The notes under the pieces: generated by a model
Seen by the model: the letters and a program-made list of their open reading frames with translations, nothing else
Database searches by the model: none
Told to the model about the DNA's origin: nothing
Part shown: positions 37,392 through 48,657 of the stretch, one piece after another
Position numbering within the stretch: the stretch's first letter is position 1
Layout: every line of letters begins with the position of its first letter
From: Brachionus manjavacas
Lineage: Eukaryota > Rotifera > Eurotatoria > Ploima > Brachionidae
Direction: 5' to 3'
Length of the DNA stretch: 64,000 nt
NCBI GenBank assembly: GCA_019054805.1
Contig: JAHQIY010000004.1
Location: forward strand, 5,022,001-5,086,000
Translations under genes and position numbers: made by a program

Positions 37392-40182
37392 GTGAGTCCT
37401 CATAGATAATCATTTAGATTCAAAAAATGGAAAAATAACAAAGAAAACAAAGAATATAAAACTAAATTAGAATAATTATGAAAAAATAAATTTTAAATTT
37501 TTGTAAATTATTTTTTGAATAAACAAAATATATTATTTTTTTTTTTGTTTTCTGTCCCATGCTATAGCTTCAGATTAAAAAAAATTATAAATGAAATAAA
37601 GTTAAATAAGTTAAAATTAATTAAAATAAGGTAAAGTATTATAAAAATAATATAGCTTAAAATAGAAAAAAAATTAAAAATTAGATATATTAGAATAAAA
37701 AGTTTCAAGTTGTCATGATGCAAATTTTTAAATGCTTGATTGTTCAGGGAAAAAAGAAGAAATAGTAAGGTAGCAATTTCACAGTGGGGTTGGGTATTCG
37801 AGGCATCTGTTTAAGCACTTTGATCACTTCTAACGATTTTTAAAAATAATTCTTATTTTTTCAAAAAATTGAAAGTTTAGGAGAGTTTTAGGTGGGTAGT
37901 ATAGACTAAAGTTAAAAAATTGGAAAGTCACTCTAATACTAATTAATTCTGATTGAAATTTGTCAAATGATTTAGATTCTATTCCTTCTTTTTTTCTACC
38001 CATCCTCCATACTTATTGAGTGGTTAAACAACAGATTAGTAATTTTTAAAGTATAAGTGAATATTTAATTTACTCGAGTCAATTTTTATTTCATTGCGCA
38101 AAACGACATCTAGAATTTGACGAAGCGAAAATATAAATTGCATCTAATGATGAGGTCACGAAATGGATGTTTGGCGCTAAAAGATGAGCAAAAGTCAACA
38201 TTTAATGAGCTTAAAATATTGGTCAAGTTAACGCGAATATCTTTTGAAAAAAAAATTGTCCCAGAATGTAAAAACAATCCAAAAGCTATTTTCTCTTACA
38301 TCAATAATCAAAGGAAGAGTAAAGATAGAAATAAGATCACTAGTTAACCAAAATGGCGATTATTTCGTAGACAAGGAGACAATTGCGAACTTATTAGACG
38401 ATCAGTTTCAAAAAGCATTTAGTATTGATACCAACGCAGAACTTCCTAGTTTTCAGCCTCGATGTATATATTCCTGTTTGATTGATAAAAATTTTTTCTC
38501 AGAAGCTAATATTGCATTTTAATTGCCTGAAGCATTTAAATTTACTTGATAGAAGGAAATCTTGTGGGAAGGAAGGCATACACCCTTATCTATTAAGAAG
38601 CTGCGCAATAAACTTTGCCAAGCTTTTGGAACCTATTTTCAAGACTAGTTTTATGTCCGGCAAGTTACCAAATGAGTGGAAAGAGGCAAATATTACTCCT
38701 AAGCAAAGAAGGAAAGAAAACCGAACCGGAAAATTACAGACCAATTTCACTGACATCAGTTACATGTAAAATAATGGAAAGAATTATCAAGAAAGAAATG
38801 GTTGCCCATCTTATCAAATTTGACCTGATTGCGCCCCAGCAACATGGTTTCGTTTCTAAACGTTCATACCTGACAAACCTCCTTGAAACAATAGACTCAG
38901 TAACAGAAGCATTAAATCGTGGTTTCGCTTCAGCGGTTGTGTTTATGGATTCGGCTAAAGCATTTAATAAAGTTTCACATAGAGCTCTGATCAAGAAACT
39001 TGAAGCTTATGGTTTCAGAGGTAACCTTCTTAATTCCTGAATTTTTGTCACGTGATTAACACACTGTCAATTCGTGATGACTGCTATTTGAAATTTTACA
39101 TTTAGGTCCCGATCCTTAAAGCAGTGGTTACAAACATCATTTTACGAACGGCACTAGTTTTATTCTTGTATAATTAGTTACAATTTTAAATAAGAAATTT
39201 ATTCATTATTTCTTTCTATGAAATTATTATTTGTTCTCTCTCTCTTGTATTTAACATACTAAGCTTTTGCCACAGAGTGACCACTTTCTATTTTAAACTT
39301 TAATAAACTATTAAACAGTACAAGCTAGTTTTTTTATATATTTAACAATAAAAAAAAAACAAATATTTATCAATTCCTTTCTGACTTTTTAAAAAAAAAA
39401 TAAAATTAAAGTTAATAAAATTAGATAAAAAAGGCAGAAAACAAAGAGTTGTTCTTGGCGATAAGTGCTCAGAATGGAAAGATGTATTAAGTGGTGTACC
39501 CCATGTATTCTGAATTGCTTGTAGTTTTTTGATATCATTTTCTGAAAATGAATTTAAGCAAGGAAAAGAATAGTCTAAAATAGATCCGACTAAAGATTTA
39601 TATAAATTTCCTAGTGTGTTTTGAGTGAGACCCCATTTTTTATTTGACAATATCTTAATAGATTTAGCCTTTTGTTGCAGCGTAATTTCGTCTACTAATG
39701 TATTAAAATTTTATTTAGAATCAAATTTTATACCAAGAAACTTGTTTTCTTTTTGGTTCATTATTCTGTTTCCATAAATTTTTAAGTTTAGATTATCACT
39801 CTCGTTTTTGTACCTAGAGAAGACTACTGAACACGACTTTTCAACTGATATCTTCATTTTCCATTAAATAAGCCATTGTTCTAGTTCGTTGGTGTGCTTA
39901 TTAATTTTATTTTCTAGGTTCCCTTTTTTGTTATAAATGAAGAATGTAACTAGATCATCTGCGAAAAGCAGAAGGTATTCGTTATTTGTTTTGTTTCTTT
40001 TTGGGATGTCATTAATATATATACTAAATAAAAGAGGACTAATTACTGAGCCTTGAGAAACACCTGCAGTTATTTTATATTCTTCGTTCGAATATCATTC
40101 ACATTTACCTTAAATGTCCTTCTATCTAAAAAGGATCCATTGCAGTTAGTCAAGTATGAGGTGGATATGATGTTAGCCGGTG
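37392..40182. repeat. 2.78-kb direct tandem duplication, unit B
   Basis: Second unit, joined head to tail to unit A. Offsets between matching positions grow from 2781 to 2788 through four small indels in runs. Beyond 40182 the - strand LINE continues, so unit B carries the original right border and unit A the original left border. Confidence 0.9.
38105..39040 (+). pseudogene. LINE reverse transcriptase fragment (unit B)
   Basis: Same content and same two frameshifts as the fragment at 35322-36257. The translations I can compare are identical. The shared defects show that the duplication followed the decay. Confidence 0.85.
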
Positions 40183-42572
40183 TTTCCTAAATCCAGATTG
40201 CTCCTGGATAAGGAGTGAATTTTTTTCCAAATAATTGTAAAATCTTGAAAATACTTTTCGTTCCAGTAACTTTACTTAGCAACTCGTTATACTAATTGGT
40301 CTATAATTTAAAGGATCTTGTAAAGAAGAGGCTTTTTTATGAATCATAGTAATGTTCAATATTTTCCATGCTTTAGGGATTATCCCTTCTCGAAGAAATA
40401 AATTAATAAGTTCTATTATTTCTATTAATGAATTTCTAGGTAAGTTTTTTAACATTAGATTATGAATTTAGTCAGGTCCTGATGCCGCATCATTTTTCAA
40501 TCTTTTTAAAGCCATAATTTATTCATTTAAGCAAATTGAATAATTAAAATTAGACTGATCATAATTTCTAAAGAATTCAGAGTTAGATTTAAGTATTTCG
40601 AAATCTTTATCACAATCTATTAAATCAGAATTAGGACTAAATATTGAAGATAGGAGTTCTCCAAAGCATTTTCCCTTTTCTTCATTAGTTTTGAATTCCT
40701 TCATTCTGGAATCAAACCAATTTTGATTCCAGAATTTTTTAATTTGAATTTTTTTTATAGAGGCCTTAGGCTCAAATGTAAGTTGATTAAATTTTTTCTT
40801 GAGATTTTGACAGCGAGTTTTTTGAAAGTTTCTACTAACTTTCCTGCGTTCTTTTATCAGAATAACAATGTTCGTGGGAAGACTGGTTTTGTAGATTTTC
40901 TGAAAATGATAAGGAATACTTTTATGAGAAGCAGAAATGATTTTTTCTGTAATTTTATCATTTAATTGATCTATTGTGAAGGAACTTTCAGTGATATTCA
41001 CTATTTGAAGATTCAAAATCTCGCTAAATAATTGCCAGTTCCCTTTCTTATAGTTAAACTTTTTAGCTGCTGATTTATTTTCTAATTGATAGCCCATAGA
41101 AATCGATGCTTCGATTGGGAAATGGTCACTAGTCATATCTTGACTATTTAGAACAACTGTTTTAAAAAACTCTAAGTTCAGAAGCATATTGGGTGGATTA
41201 TAAAGACTGAATATAAACAATTCATTATTCTTTCCTAAGTTCATTTTTATACAAAGGAGTTCGGAATTGAATTCCTCGTAAGAAAAATCTTGTATAAATT
41301 CGATTCCTTCTTTAATTAAAATAGCTACTCCTCCTCCGTACTTGTTGCGTGGTTTTGTTAAGAACTGATAATTTTGAAAATCAAGATAAATATTTGCCTC
41401 ACTCAAATCTATCTTTAATTCATTGAGCAAAACAATGTCGGGACATTTTTGAGCTAAAAAATTGTCTAAGAGATGAACCCTACTAGGTAAATGAAGACAA
41501 TTTTAGTGTGTAATTACTAACCTTGTTTTATTAAGAGGTTTTGTTCTTAAAGTTGATTTATTTATCTTCTTGTTCATTCTAAATTTTCTTCAATGCTGTT
41601 TTGACTGGCAGTTTGCTGACCAATTTCGTTAGATGATTGATCTACTTGAATTGAACATTCAGTTGTTGAACTGTTTGATTCAGACTCGAAGGTACTGTCG
41701 TTTTGATTTTCTAAGACAACTAATGGTTTCTTTGATTCATTTTCGGTGAGCTCTTTTTCATTTGGATCAGATTCGGGAAATTTCTTGGTTTGATTTCTGG
41801 TTTGGAAAAAATTCTCAGTCTCATTCTGATCAATTGAGCGTACATTGACACGTGACTGGCATATTGGTAGAAAATCGTTTAAACGACTTACCAAAGCTTC
41901 TTCTAAAACTGGAGTTTAAAGGTCTTTTGGGCTTTTGGGATATTACGTCATTGAAATTTGTTGGCTGATATCCAGGTGTTTTTGGCATCACATTTTCATC
42001 ATTATCTTTTTGTCAGCTTCAATTATTGATTGCGTTTCTTCTTGGTCGATGTAAAGATTATTGTAGTCAGTCTTTTTACTTTCAAACGATTTAAGCTTTT
42101 CTCTCAACTTCTTTTGGGAATGATATTCTCACTCTCTGACACCATTTTTCCTCTCGGGTCTATCTTTATATTTTTCTTCAGCAATGTGTTCAATATAAAG
42201 TCCATCAATTCGAACAGCATTAAAGAAGGTTTCAAGTCTATGATTTTCGAAATCAGAGGGCAATAAGTGAAAACGAAAAGTACAATACTTTCTGAGATCC
42301 AGGACTTTATTTGCATCTTCAAATCTGAAAATGGTTCCATTGATATTGGTGTCACGATCGAAAATTTTGGCAACATTAAAAGCAGCATTAAACTCTATTA
42401 TCCAAACTTTGTTTGAAGAGAAATTGTAGATACTTGTGATCGCATCATTTTCCACTTGGTTCAGGACGACCTCTAGTGCACTAAATAAGACTTTATGACT
42501 AATCGGTTTGTCTAACCTCTTCAAGTTTAGCTTGACCGAACTGAAGCAACATTGCCAACACACAACTTTCAA
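39342..42572 (-). mobile_element. Near-full-length but defective two-ORF LINE
   Basis: ORF1 (about 42572-41574) has a ferredoxin/RRM-like part (WIIEFNAAFN..YCTFRFHLLP) and a polar tail. It is broken by one in-frame TGA near 42130 and one frameshift. Its TGA stop (41576-41574) overlaps the ORF2 ATG (41577-41575) as ATGA. ORF2 begins with an apurinic-type endonuclease: VLLNELK, GGGVAILIKEG, FSLYNPPN and TSDHFPIE are visible. A Trp-like position is now a stop, and the central GDxN segment is deleted. The RT follows with PLNYRPISITS, EQSGFRKHR, GVSQGSVISPLLFS and FADD, interrupted by stops and missing the KAFDxVWH block. It cannot make its own machinery. Confidence 0.85.
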
Positions 42573-43188
42573 CGGTTTTTTAAATCACGTGATGACGCTT
42601 TTAATTAAATTTTGATTTTTCAAATTTGCTGAGCCAAACGACAATTTTTAAAATTCACAAAAATCGCGTTAATTTTTTTAACACATTTTAATGGTAAATT
42701 GCTTACATTCACCACATGTAATAGACTTATCAGCACAAATTTAGCAACAAATTTTACAAAAAATCAAATATTTAAAAACGAACTAATATTATTTTCTAAC
42801 ATTAACAAACTTTTAGTTGTGAAATAATCAACCAAAATATCTTTTTTGACACTATTTGTTTCAACGTAAACTGAGTCTAAAATTGACATAGGTATCGATT
42901 TCGGATCAACAGTTACATGCTCTTCGTCTATCATTTTTTTTTTGAAATAATTAAATTGAAGTTTTCGGCTGAATTATCAATCAATATTGCTTGAATAAAA
43001 TCATATAATTTAGTGTTGATTGTTTCTGAATTGTAAACGCTTGTGATGCTGCATTTCTTTTTCTCTCTTTCAAAGTTGGAGCTCTTCGTTTTGTTATTAG
43101 AAAAGTGTCAAGGCTTATATGTGAATTGATTAATTTATTTATAGTTAACCTCTTTCAGGAGAAGTAAAGTAAAGAAAAAATTTTTTAA
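42573..43188. other. Non-coding gap 5' of the LINE
   Basis: Probably the LINE 5' UTR plus flank. No conserved frame was seen. Confidence 0.4.
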
Positions 43189-43440
43189 TTAAATAAATGT
43201 AAAATAGTCAAAAAAAAAATTACGATTAATGTACCTTTTAGTTGTTATATTATCAATCGCTCGAAAATGGACGCATTTTAAATGGTTGTATTTATAATCA
43301 CCAGTTTCTTTTATCTTAAAACTTGTGATTGTTGAAAATATTATATATGACAGTCTAGAGTAATCATTCAGTACTTGTTGAAAGGCATCATATGAATCAA
43401 ATAGTTGACCATCAAACAACATATTATTCATTTTTAACAA
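43189..43440 (-). CDS. Small frame of unknown function (83 residues)
   Basis: Starts at a real ATG in a MLKMNNMLFDGQLFDSYDAFQ context and ends at TAA. The FDGxxFxSYxxFQxxL pattern and a later KCVHF resemble the N-terminal part of some MULE/SWIM-type transposase-derived proteins, but the match is by eye and weak. No further exon in phase was found. It may be a transposon fragment. Confidence 0.3.
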   Translation of the reverse strand: MLKMNNMLFDGQLFDSYDAFQQVLNDYSRLSYIIFSTITSFKIKETGDYKYNHLKCVHFRAIDNITTKRYINRNFFFDYFTFI

Positions 43441-43694
43441 AATGAAAAGGAAAATTTGTATTAGGGTTAAACTGAATATTTAGCATGTTTAGTTAAATTT
43501 TGTATTAAAGAGACTGAGGGCTTCCTATAAATTTTGCTTGTTCAACTTCATCTTCCAAGTTTTTTTTTGAAATTATTTTTCTAATAGACTTCAATTTATT
43601 AATAATTATCAATTATCACGATGTCGATAAATCAGTTTTGTTTTGGTTTGAACAATTTCAAAATATAATTAACACAGTGACATAAAGTGGCAAT

Positions 43695-44166
43695 GATATT
43701 CAGCTCCAAGAATTAAATTTGCGACCATGTTGGGCCATAGTGAATAAAAATAAAGCTGGTAAAGCTGGATTGGTCGATCAAGCTAGCGTTCAGAATTGGA
43801 TTTCAAACGTTTTACCCGAATTGTTAAGAGATAATTCTGCCCTTTTTTACAAAGCTTTGCCCATCAAAACAAACGTGCACAAGAACTTGAAAGTAGACAA
43901 TTTATAGTTTTAAAATAGCGAACTGCATTTCTGTTTTGAAGTCTTTGGACAATGGTAATTCAATCGTCTAAAGTAAACAACCGAACAGATGTTGCCCGTG
44001 AAAAGTTTCATGCGATTGAGTTTGCTTCCGAAATGCCCAAAATAGATATTCTCTAAGCGATTTAAAAGATAAAAAGAGCTTAGGATGGTGTCTCTTCACA
44101 AACAATCCAAAGTTGTTTTCGGAAAGCTGGTTTCAATGGTGATTTTTTATTAAGACAGCCACAATA
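43695..44166 (+). pseudogene. Tigger/pogo-like (DDE) transposase remnant
   Basis: The translation carries LQELNLRPCWAIVNKNK, then SVQNWISNVLPELLRD joined directly to ALFYKALPIKT. In intact Tigger proteins the FNADETG catalytic segment lies between these two, so a short deletion has removed it. After stops and a frameshift, VAREKFHAIEFASEMPKIDIL and IQSCFRKAGFNGDFL match the C-terminal end of the family. It is dead: catalytic residues are missing and several stops are present. Confidence 0.7.
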
Positions 44167-45137
44167 ATTGAAGCAAAAGGCTTTTTATCTGATCTCGAAT
44201 TAGAGTCTCTTTTATTTATTTCTCACTAAAATAAATAAAAGAGACTCTCTCTTTAATTTAATTTTCTTGAAATTTGAAAAAAAATTCCTCCGCCAAGAAA
44301 TTCTTGCACTTTCACAAGCAAAAAACTAACAATTTTACAAAATTACAATCTTAGTAAACTGAAAAAAAAAAATTGTAATTTTGAAATAAAATTTCTTTTT
44401 GAAATAAATTTTTTTCAAAATCTAATAATGTGAAGTAATTTGAATGATTAAAATCCTCAGATGGTTTCTCCAGTCTTGAAAGAAAAATGTTTTGTATTGC
44501 AGTATATGAAAAAAATTGAGAACAAAATAATTTTCCAAGGAAAAAATTTTTCGACATCGGTGTAGGAACTGTGATGAGGACATCACTGTGTATTTACCCG
44601 ATTCGCTGTGCAGTTGCATGCACTCGTATTTCATATTTCTTTGTATATGTATAATGTGTTCTATATTTCCGCCCGGTGTTCAGTCTACGACGACAACCGG
44701 GCCCGGTTTTCTTTTAGATTTAATAAACAAAGTAAACTTTATTAAATAATTGTTAACTTCATTTTAGGAACTAGAGAAAAATCATCATTAAAGATATAAA
44801 CTTGGGCAGCAATTAGCCATAAAGAACCACCATGATTCTGTGTAAAATATTTCAAAATTTTTATAACTTTTATTTTTAATAAAGTCTCTTACAAATAACC
44901 TGAATAGCTAAAAATCCTTACTATTTAAAAATCAAAAGTGTGAAAAAGTTAGCTAAAAAATTAAGAGAATCAGAGAAATAAATTTTCCCACGCTTATTAA
45001 CTGTGTTACTTTTTTTAAATAAAATCACACTTTTTACAATGAAATTTTCTGATGTTTTTGTAAAGTAAGTTAAACTTTCAGTCAATTATTCAATTACATT
45101 AAAATAAACCAATTTTTTTAATTTTACTAAAGCAAAA
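44167..45137. other. Non-coding stretch with two hairpins
   Basis: GTGATG/CATCAC with an AGGA loop lies at 44571-44586. GCCCGGT (44671-44677) pairs with ACCGGGC (44696-44702) in an otherwise AT-rich region. No coding frame is credible here. Confidence 0.45.
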
Positions 45138-45473
45138 ATGAATACCAAAAAACAAAAAAAAACAAAGAAAACTGATTTCAAGAATCTAGCCCTGATAATA
45201 GCCAAGTATAACACAGAGCAACAAGAACTCAAAAACCTCAAATTGCGGATTAAACGAAAGCAACTGTCTCTTGAAAAAAAACTAAAATTTTATTCAAAAT
45301 TTGGCAAAAGGCAAGTTTGGTTTTGTCTTAGACAATGATTTAAACAAAATTGACGTAGAGGAGTCAGATAATGAATCCGATAATGAGATGATCGCTAATT
45401 TGGATATGTCTAAGTTTGAAAAGTCTCAACTCAACTCAACAACAGTTCTAGACGTATCAAATATTAATTAAAA
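45138..45473 (+). pseudogene. N-terminal exon of a Helitron-like ORF (frameshifted)
   Basis: ATG at 45138 opens a Lys-rich, coiled-coil-like segment (NTEQQELKNLKLRIKRK). Near 45305 the frame shifts, and the second frame runs through FGFVLDNDLNKIDVEESDNE, an acidic stretch, to TAA at 45473. The placement upstream of a Cys-rich and a helicase segment suggests one decayed transposon gene. Alone it is not diagnostic. Confidence 0.4.
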
Positions 45474-45691
45474 GAGGAAAAAAAAACTCTGATTTTTTTA
45501 ATAAATTTTTATTTTTATATTTTATATTTATAATAATTTTATGAATTCTACTCCCAAAAAAATACACGCTACAATCTGTCAAATAAACATAGATGTAGAC
45601 TATTGCACTCCTGATTCCTTTAAAAGAAAACCCGTATTTAAACAAAAATTTTCGAAATTTTAAACTTAAAATCTACTACTTTCTATAACAA

Positions 45692-46205
45692 GGAATTATC
45701 TAATCAGTTACAAGCGAAAAAACGTCGCCTAATTAATCAAAATGTCACTCCTGTTAATGTTGTACAAAGACAAGTCTTCCAAAAATCACATCATTCACAT
45801 CAACCAGTGGATTTTAGTTACGCATCAGCCTCTGTCCCACAACAACAACTATTTAACATTTCAAACAACTTTAGTCATGTTAATGTTGCACAACCACAGC
45901 TTTTTCAGTACCCAAATAACTTTAGTCCTGTCCATGAACCACAACAAACCAATTTTATCTACACACAATCTTATAGTCCTGTTAATGCTACACAACGATT
46001 TTTGTTTGATCAAAAGCATACTTTTACTCCTACTCATGTTGAGAATAGAACTGTCCAAAGTCCGAACTACTCAATTCAACCTAATACAAACTCACTCATT
46101 CCCAATATCTCAACAATACAAAATCCATATACTCCAATGCAAACTAAAAAAAATATCAATACAGTAGTAAATTACTCTGATATGAAACCGAAATTGCTTT
46201 TATAA
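45692..46205 (+). CDS. Gln/Asn-rich repeat-containing segment, probably Helitron N-terminal region
   Basis: Open from about 45692 (ELSNQLQAKKRR, after an acceptor-like ACAAG) to TAA at 46205. It contains four or five degenerate repeats of about 17 residues with an F-S-P-V-N/H core followed by Q and F (TPVNVVQ, SHVNVAQ, SPVHEPQ, SPVNATQ). This is low-complexity, prion-like composition with no enzyme motif. The context suggests it belongs with the exons at 45138 and 46500; it could also be an independent gene. Confidence 0.4.
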
Positions 46206-46499
46206 GTCAAAGTAAAAATCCTGCTCAAATTTTATTTTGCTCATTCTTGCTCAACATTATTAAATATTGAATAGAATTTTTACTTTGCCTTTTATATAAT
46301 CAATTAAAATCTTTTAGGCTGACAAATCACAAATGGGAGTTCGAAATCTGAATTTAAAATTCGATACTTTGATATCTACCCCAATACAAACTATCCCAGA
46401 GACACGAAATCTAAACGTAAAGTCATGCAATAAAATATATTACTTTTTTTAGCTTTTAAGTCATACTTTTCTAAAATAAAGCCCTCAGTTAATCAAACT

Positions 46500-46640
46500 A
46501 ATTTGAATAATGATCCAAACATAAAACAAAAGCCTCCGTGTAAGTGTGGTAGCAAAACACATCAAAAAGAGCTAAAGGATTTCCAGTAGACAGTGTCGAT
46601 TGAATCCAAATAATCAATCTAAAAACAACGTAATTTAAAA
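46500..46640 (+). pseudogene. Cys-rich CKCGSxTH motif segment
   Basis: KPPCKCGSKTHQ at about 46527-46560, followed after a frameshift by CRLNPNN. This resembles the C-x-C-G-S-x-x-H..C-x-L-N element that I associate with the N-terminal regions of Helitron proteins. The association is from memory of the family, not from a search. Confidence 0.4.
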
Positions 46641-46699
46641 TTTAAAATTTAATAATTTAAAAAAAGAGAAATGAAACAAAATTAATTTTTTTATTCGTA

Positions 46700-47919
46700 T
46701 GTTAGAATGTTGATATTGATCAATTAAATGAAGAAACTTCTTCAGATGTTCAAATTTTACCAGAGTTGTTTTTAAATCACAAGTCTTAAGTCAAGTCAAG
46801 TCAATGACTTAAAAATTTTTTTTTTTTTTTTTAAGTCAAGTCAATGACTTACTTTTAGCCGTTCAGCTTGGCGGCCAGAATTTGGGACTGCGGCGCTGAA
46901 AAAAAAGATGCCAAAATATCATAAAAAATTAAAAAGTTAAGAAAATTAAATATGTTTATTAATTAAAAAAAAACCATAATTTTATTAAAAAAAAAAAACC
47001 AACGGCCAACAATCATCCACTACCAATAATACTCAATTTTAATGAAATAAATAATTAAAAGTATTTCTAATCTAACTCATGACTTGACTTAAAAAAAAAA
47101 AAAAAAAATTTTAAGTCATGACTTTGACTTAAAAAAAGAAAAAAAAAAATTTAAGTCATAACTTTGACTTAAATTTTTGTGACTTAGACTTAAAACTGTG
47201 ACTTAAAAACAAGTCTGAATTTTACCGACTGAAAACATAGAAAAAAAGTTTTTTTTTGTCGTGTTGTTAATTGATTGATTTGTTTATTATTTAATTTGAA
47301 AGTTAAAATGCTTAACATCTGATAAAGGTTATGATGACTTAATTGAAATCCCAGATACTTTGCTTCACAACTTGGACAAAGAAGGATTAATTAAAAAAGT
47401 TTATCCAACTCTAGAGACAATGTAAATACAAAAAAAAACAGAAAATAACAAATTATCTTAACTCTTCTTTTCTTATAGTCCCGACCCAGATTCTTTGGTT
47501 AATTCAGCTATCCTTTGTCCAACCAATGAAGATGTTGACTCAATCAATGAGATAGCGACCAAATTTCTCCCCGGAGAGAAAATTGAATACCTATCTACTG
47601 ATTCAATTGTGAACGATGCTATTTAAAAGGCAAAGCTGTTCACATACCAAAAGTTCCACTAATTCCATCAGATTCCGGACTCCCCTTTGAATTCAAAAGA
47701 TGCCAATTTCCTATACGACCTGCATTTGCTATGACAATTAATAAATCACAAGGTCAAACACTAAGAAAAGTTGGAATTTACCTTAATAACCCAGTGTTCA
47801 CCCATGGTCAGTTGTATGTCGCACTATCAAGAGTATCAGATTTTGAAGACATCATTATAAGTTTAGAAAAAAACTCTAATCTTACCCGGAATGTTGTCTA
47901 CAATGAAATATATTCATAA
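46700..47919 (+). pseudogene. Helitron helicase (Pif1-like C-terminal part), interrupted and deleted
   Basis: From the acceptor-like TTAG near 46727 the frame reads NVDIDQLNEETSSDVQILP and is then split by the MITE. Downstream, GYDDLIEIPDTLLHNLDKEG (about 47330-47400) is followed by an intron-like GTAAAT..TTATAG (about 47420-47489) and NSAILCPTNEDVDSINEIA, a Pif1/Helitron helicase block. A deletion then joins to KAVHIPKVPLIPSDSG, and the C-terminal MTINKSQGQTL..VFTHGQLYVALSRV box ends at TAA 47919. Walker A/B motifs and the Rep domain are not present. This is a relic of a rolling-circle transposon. Confidence 0.8.
46761..47217. mobile_element. hAT-type MITE, 457 bp, with 8-bp target-site duplication
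   Basis: The termini are CAGAGTTGTTTTTAAATCAC (left) and the complement of CAGACTTGTTTTTAAGTCAC (right). AATTTTAC flanks both sides (46753-46760 and 47218-47225). The 8-bp duplication plus CAG-starting TIRs is the hAT signature. Inside, subterminal AAGTCA/TGACTT words repeat many times around poly-T/poly-A runs. Removing the element with one target copy joins an open frame (..DVQILPTENI), which shows that it landed in coding sequence. Confidence 0.9.
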
Positions 47920-48107
47920 ATTTGTAACTTAGAAACAAACAAAATTAAAATTTGAAAATTATTTTTGTGTTCTAATTATTATCATAATAAAATTTTAAAA
48001 ACAAACGAAATTTTAGATTTTGAGCCATACGTTTACCATTGAGGGGGCTTACTAGTATATATTAGAGTTTACCTTAAGCCTTAATTGATTTCAAATTTTA
48101 ATGAGGA

Positions 48108-48480
48108 AGAATTAGAAGGTTGCTACCTAACCCAAGATAATGATCCAAAAACACTTCGAATCTTTGTCCTGAATTCTTAAGAGAAAATAGTATACACTGG
48201 GTAAATAAAAATATTAAATATCATTTAATATTATCAAAATAATTTATTTTAAAGCTAAAAGCGCCAGCGAACTCAGCTGACTTCAATCCTATAGAGATGT
48301 TATGAAGTGACCTCAAAATTTTTTGTGAGGAAGAAACAAAGTAGAACATTAAGTGAGCTGACAGAGACTATCAGAAGTTACGTAAGAAATTTAAATGCCG
48401 AAAAATGAACAAAACATGTGAGACATTTGAAAAAAGCCAGGATGGAGGATGGATCGATAAAGACTCAGTTAGATCAACAA
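48108..48480 (+). pseudogene. Tc1/mariner-like DDE transposase C-terminal remnant
   Basis: QDNDPK near 48140 (second catalytic D block), then after a frameshift CPEFLRENSIHW to 48200. An intron-like GTAAAT..TTTAAAG (48201-48254) follows, then LKAPANSADFNPIEM with the third catalytic E, then a stop. Further family-like residues (SELTETIRSYVRNLNAEK) continue with more stops. It is inactive. Confidence 0.7.
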
Positions 48481-48657
48481 ATTTTTTTCAAAAATACCGC
48501 ATTAGTTTTTAGCAAGATTCAATATCCAGTAGTAAATGCAAATGCTCAAACTAATCATAAAGTCCAAGGTTAAACCTTCAAACGATGACACACTACTTTT
48601 TACAAAAATATTTTTTTTCTAGTGGTCAAGCCATTTGCTTTAAGCATTATGAAAATG

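Noticed and set aside
42104-42388. 94-residue minus-strand frame
   Set aside because: Overlaps LINE ORF1 in another frame; the ORF1 frame has the conserved pattern.
46783-47215. CRISPR-like array, suggested by repeated AAGTCA words
   Set aside because: The words are inverted and irregular within a TIR element with an 8-bp duplication in a eukaryotic context; it is a MITE.
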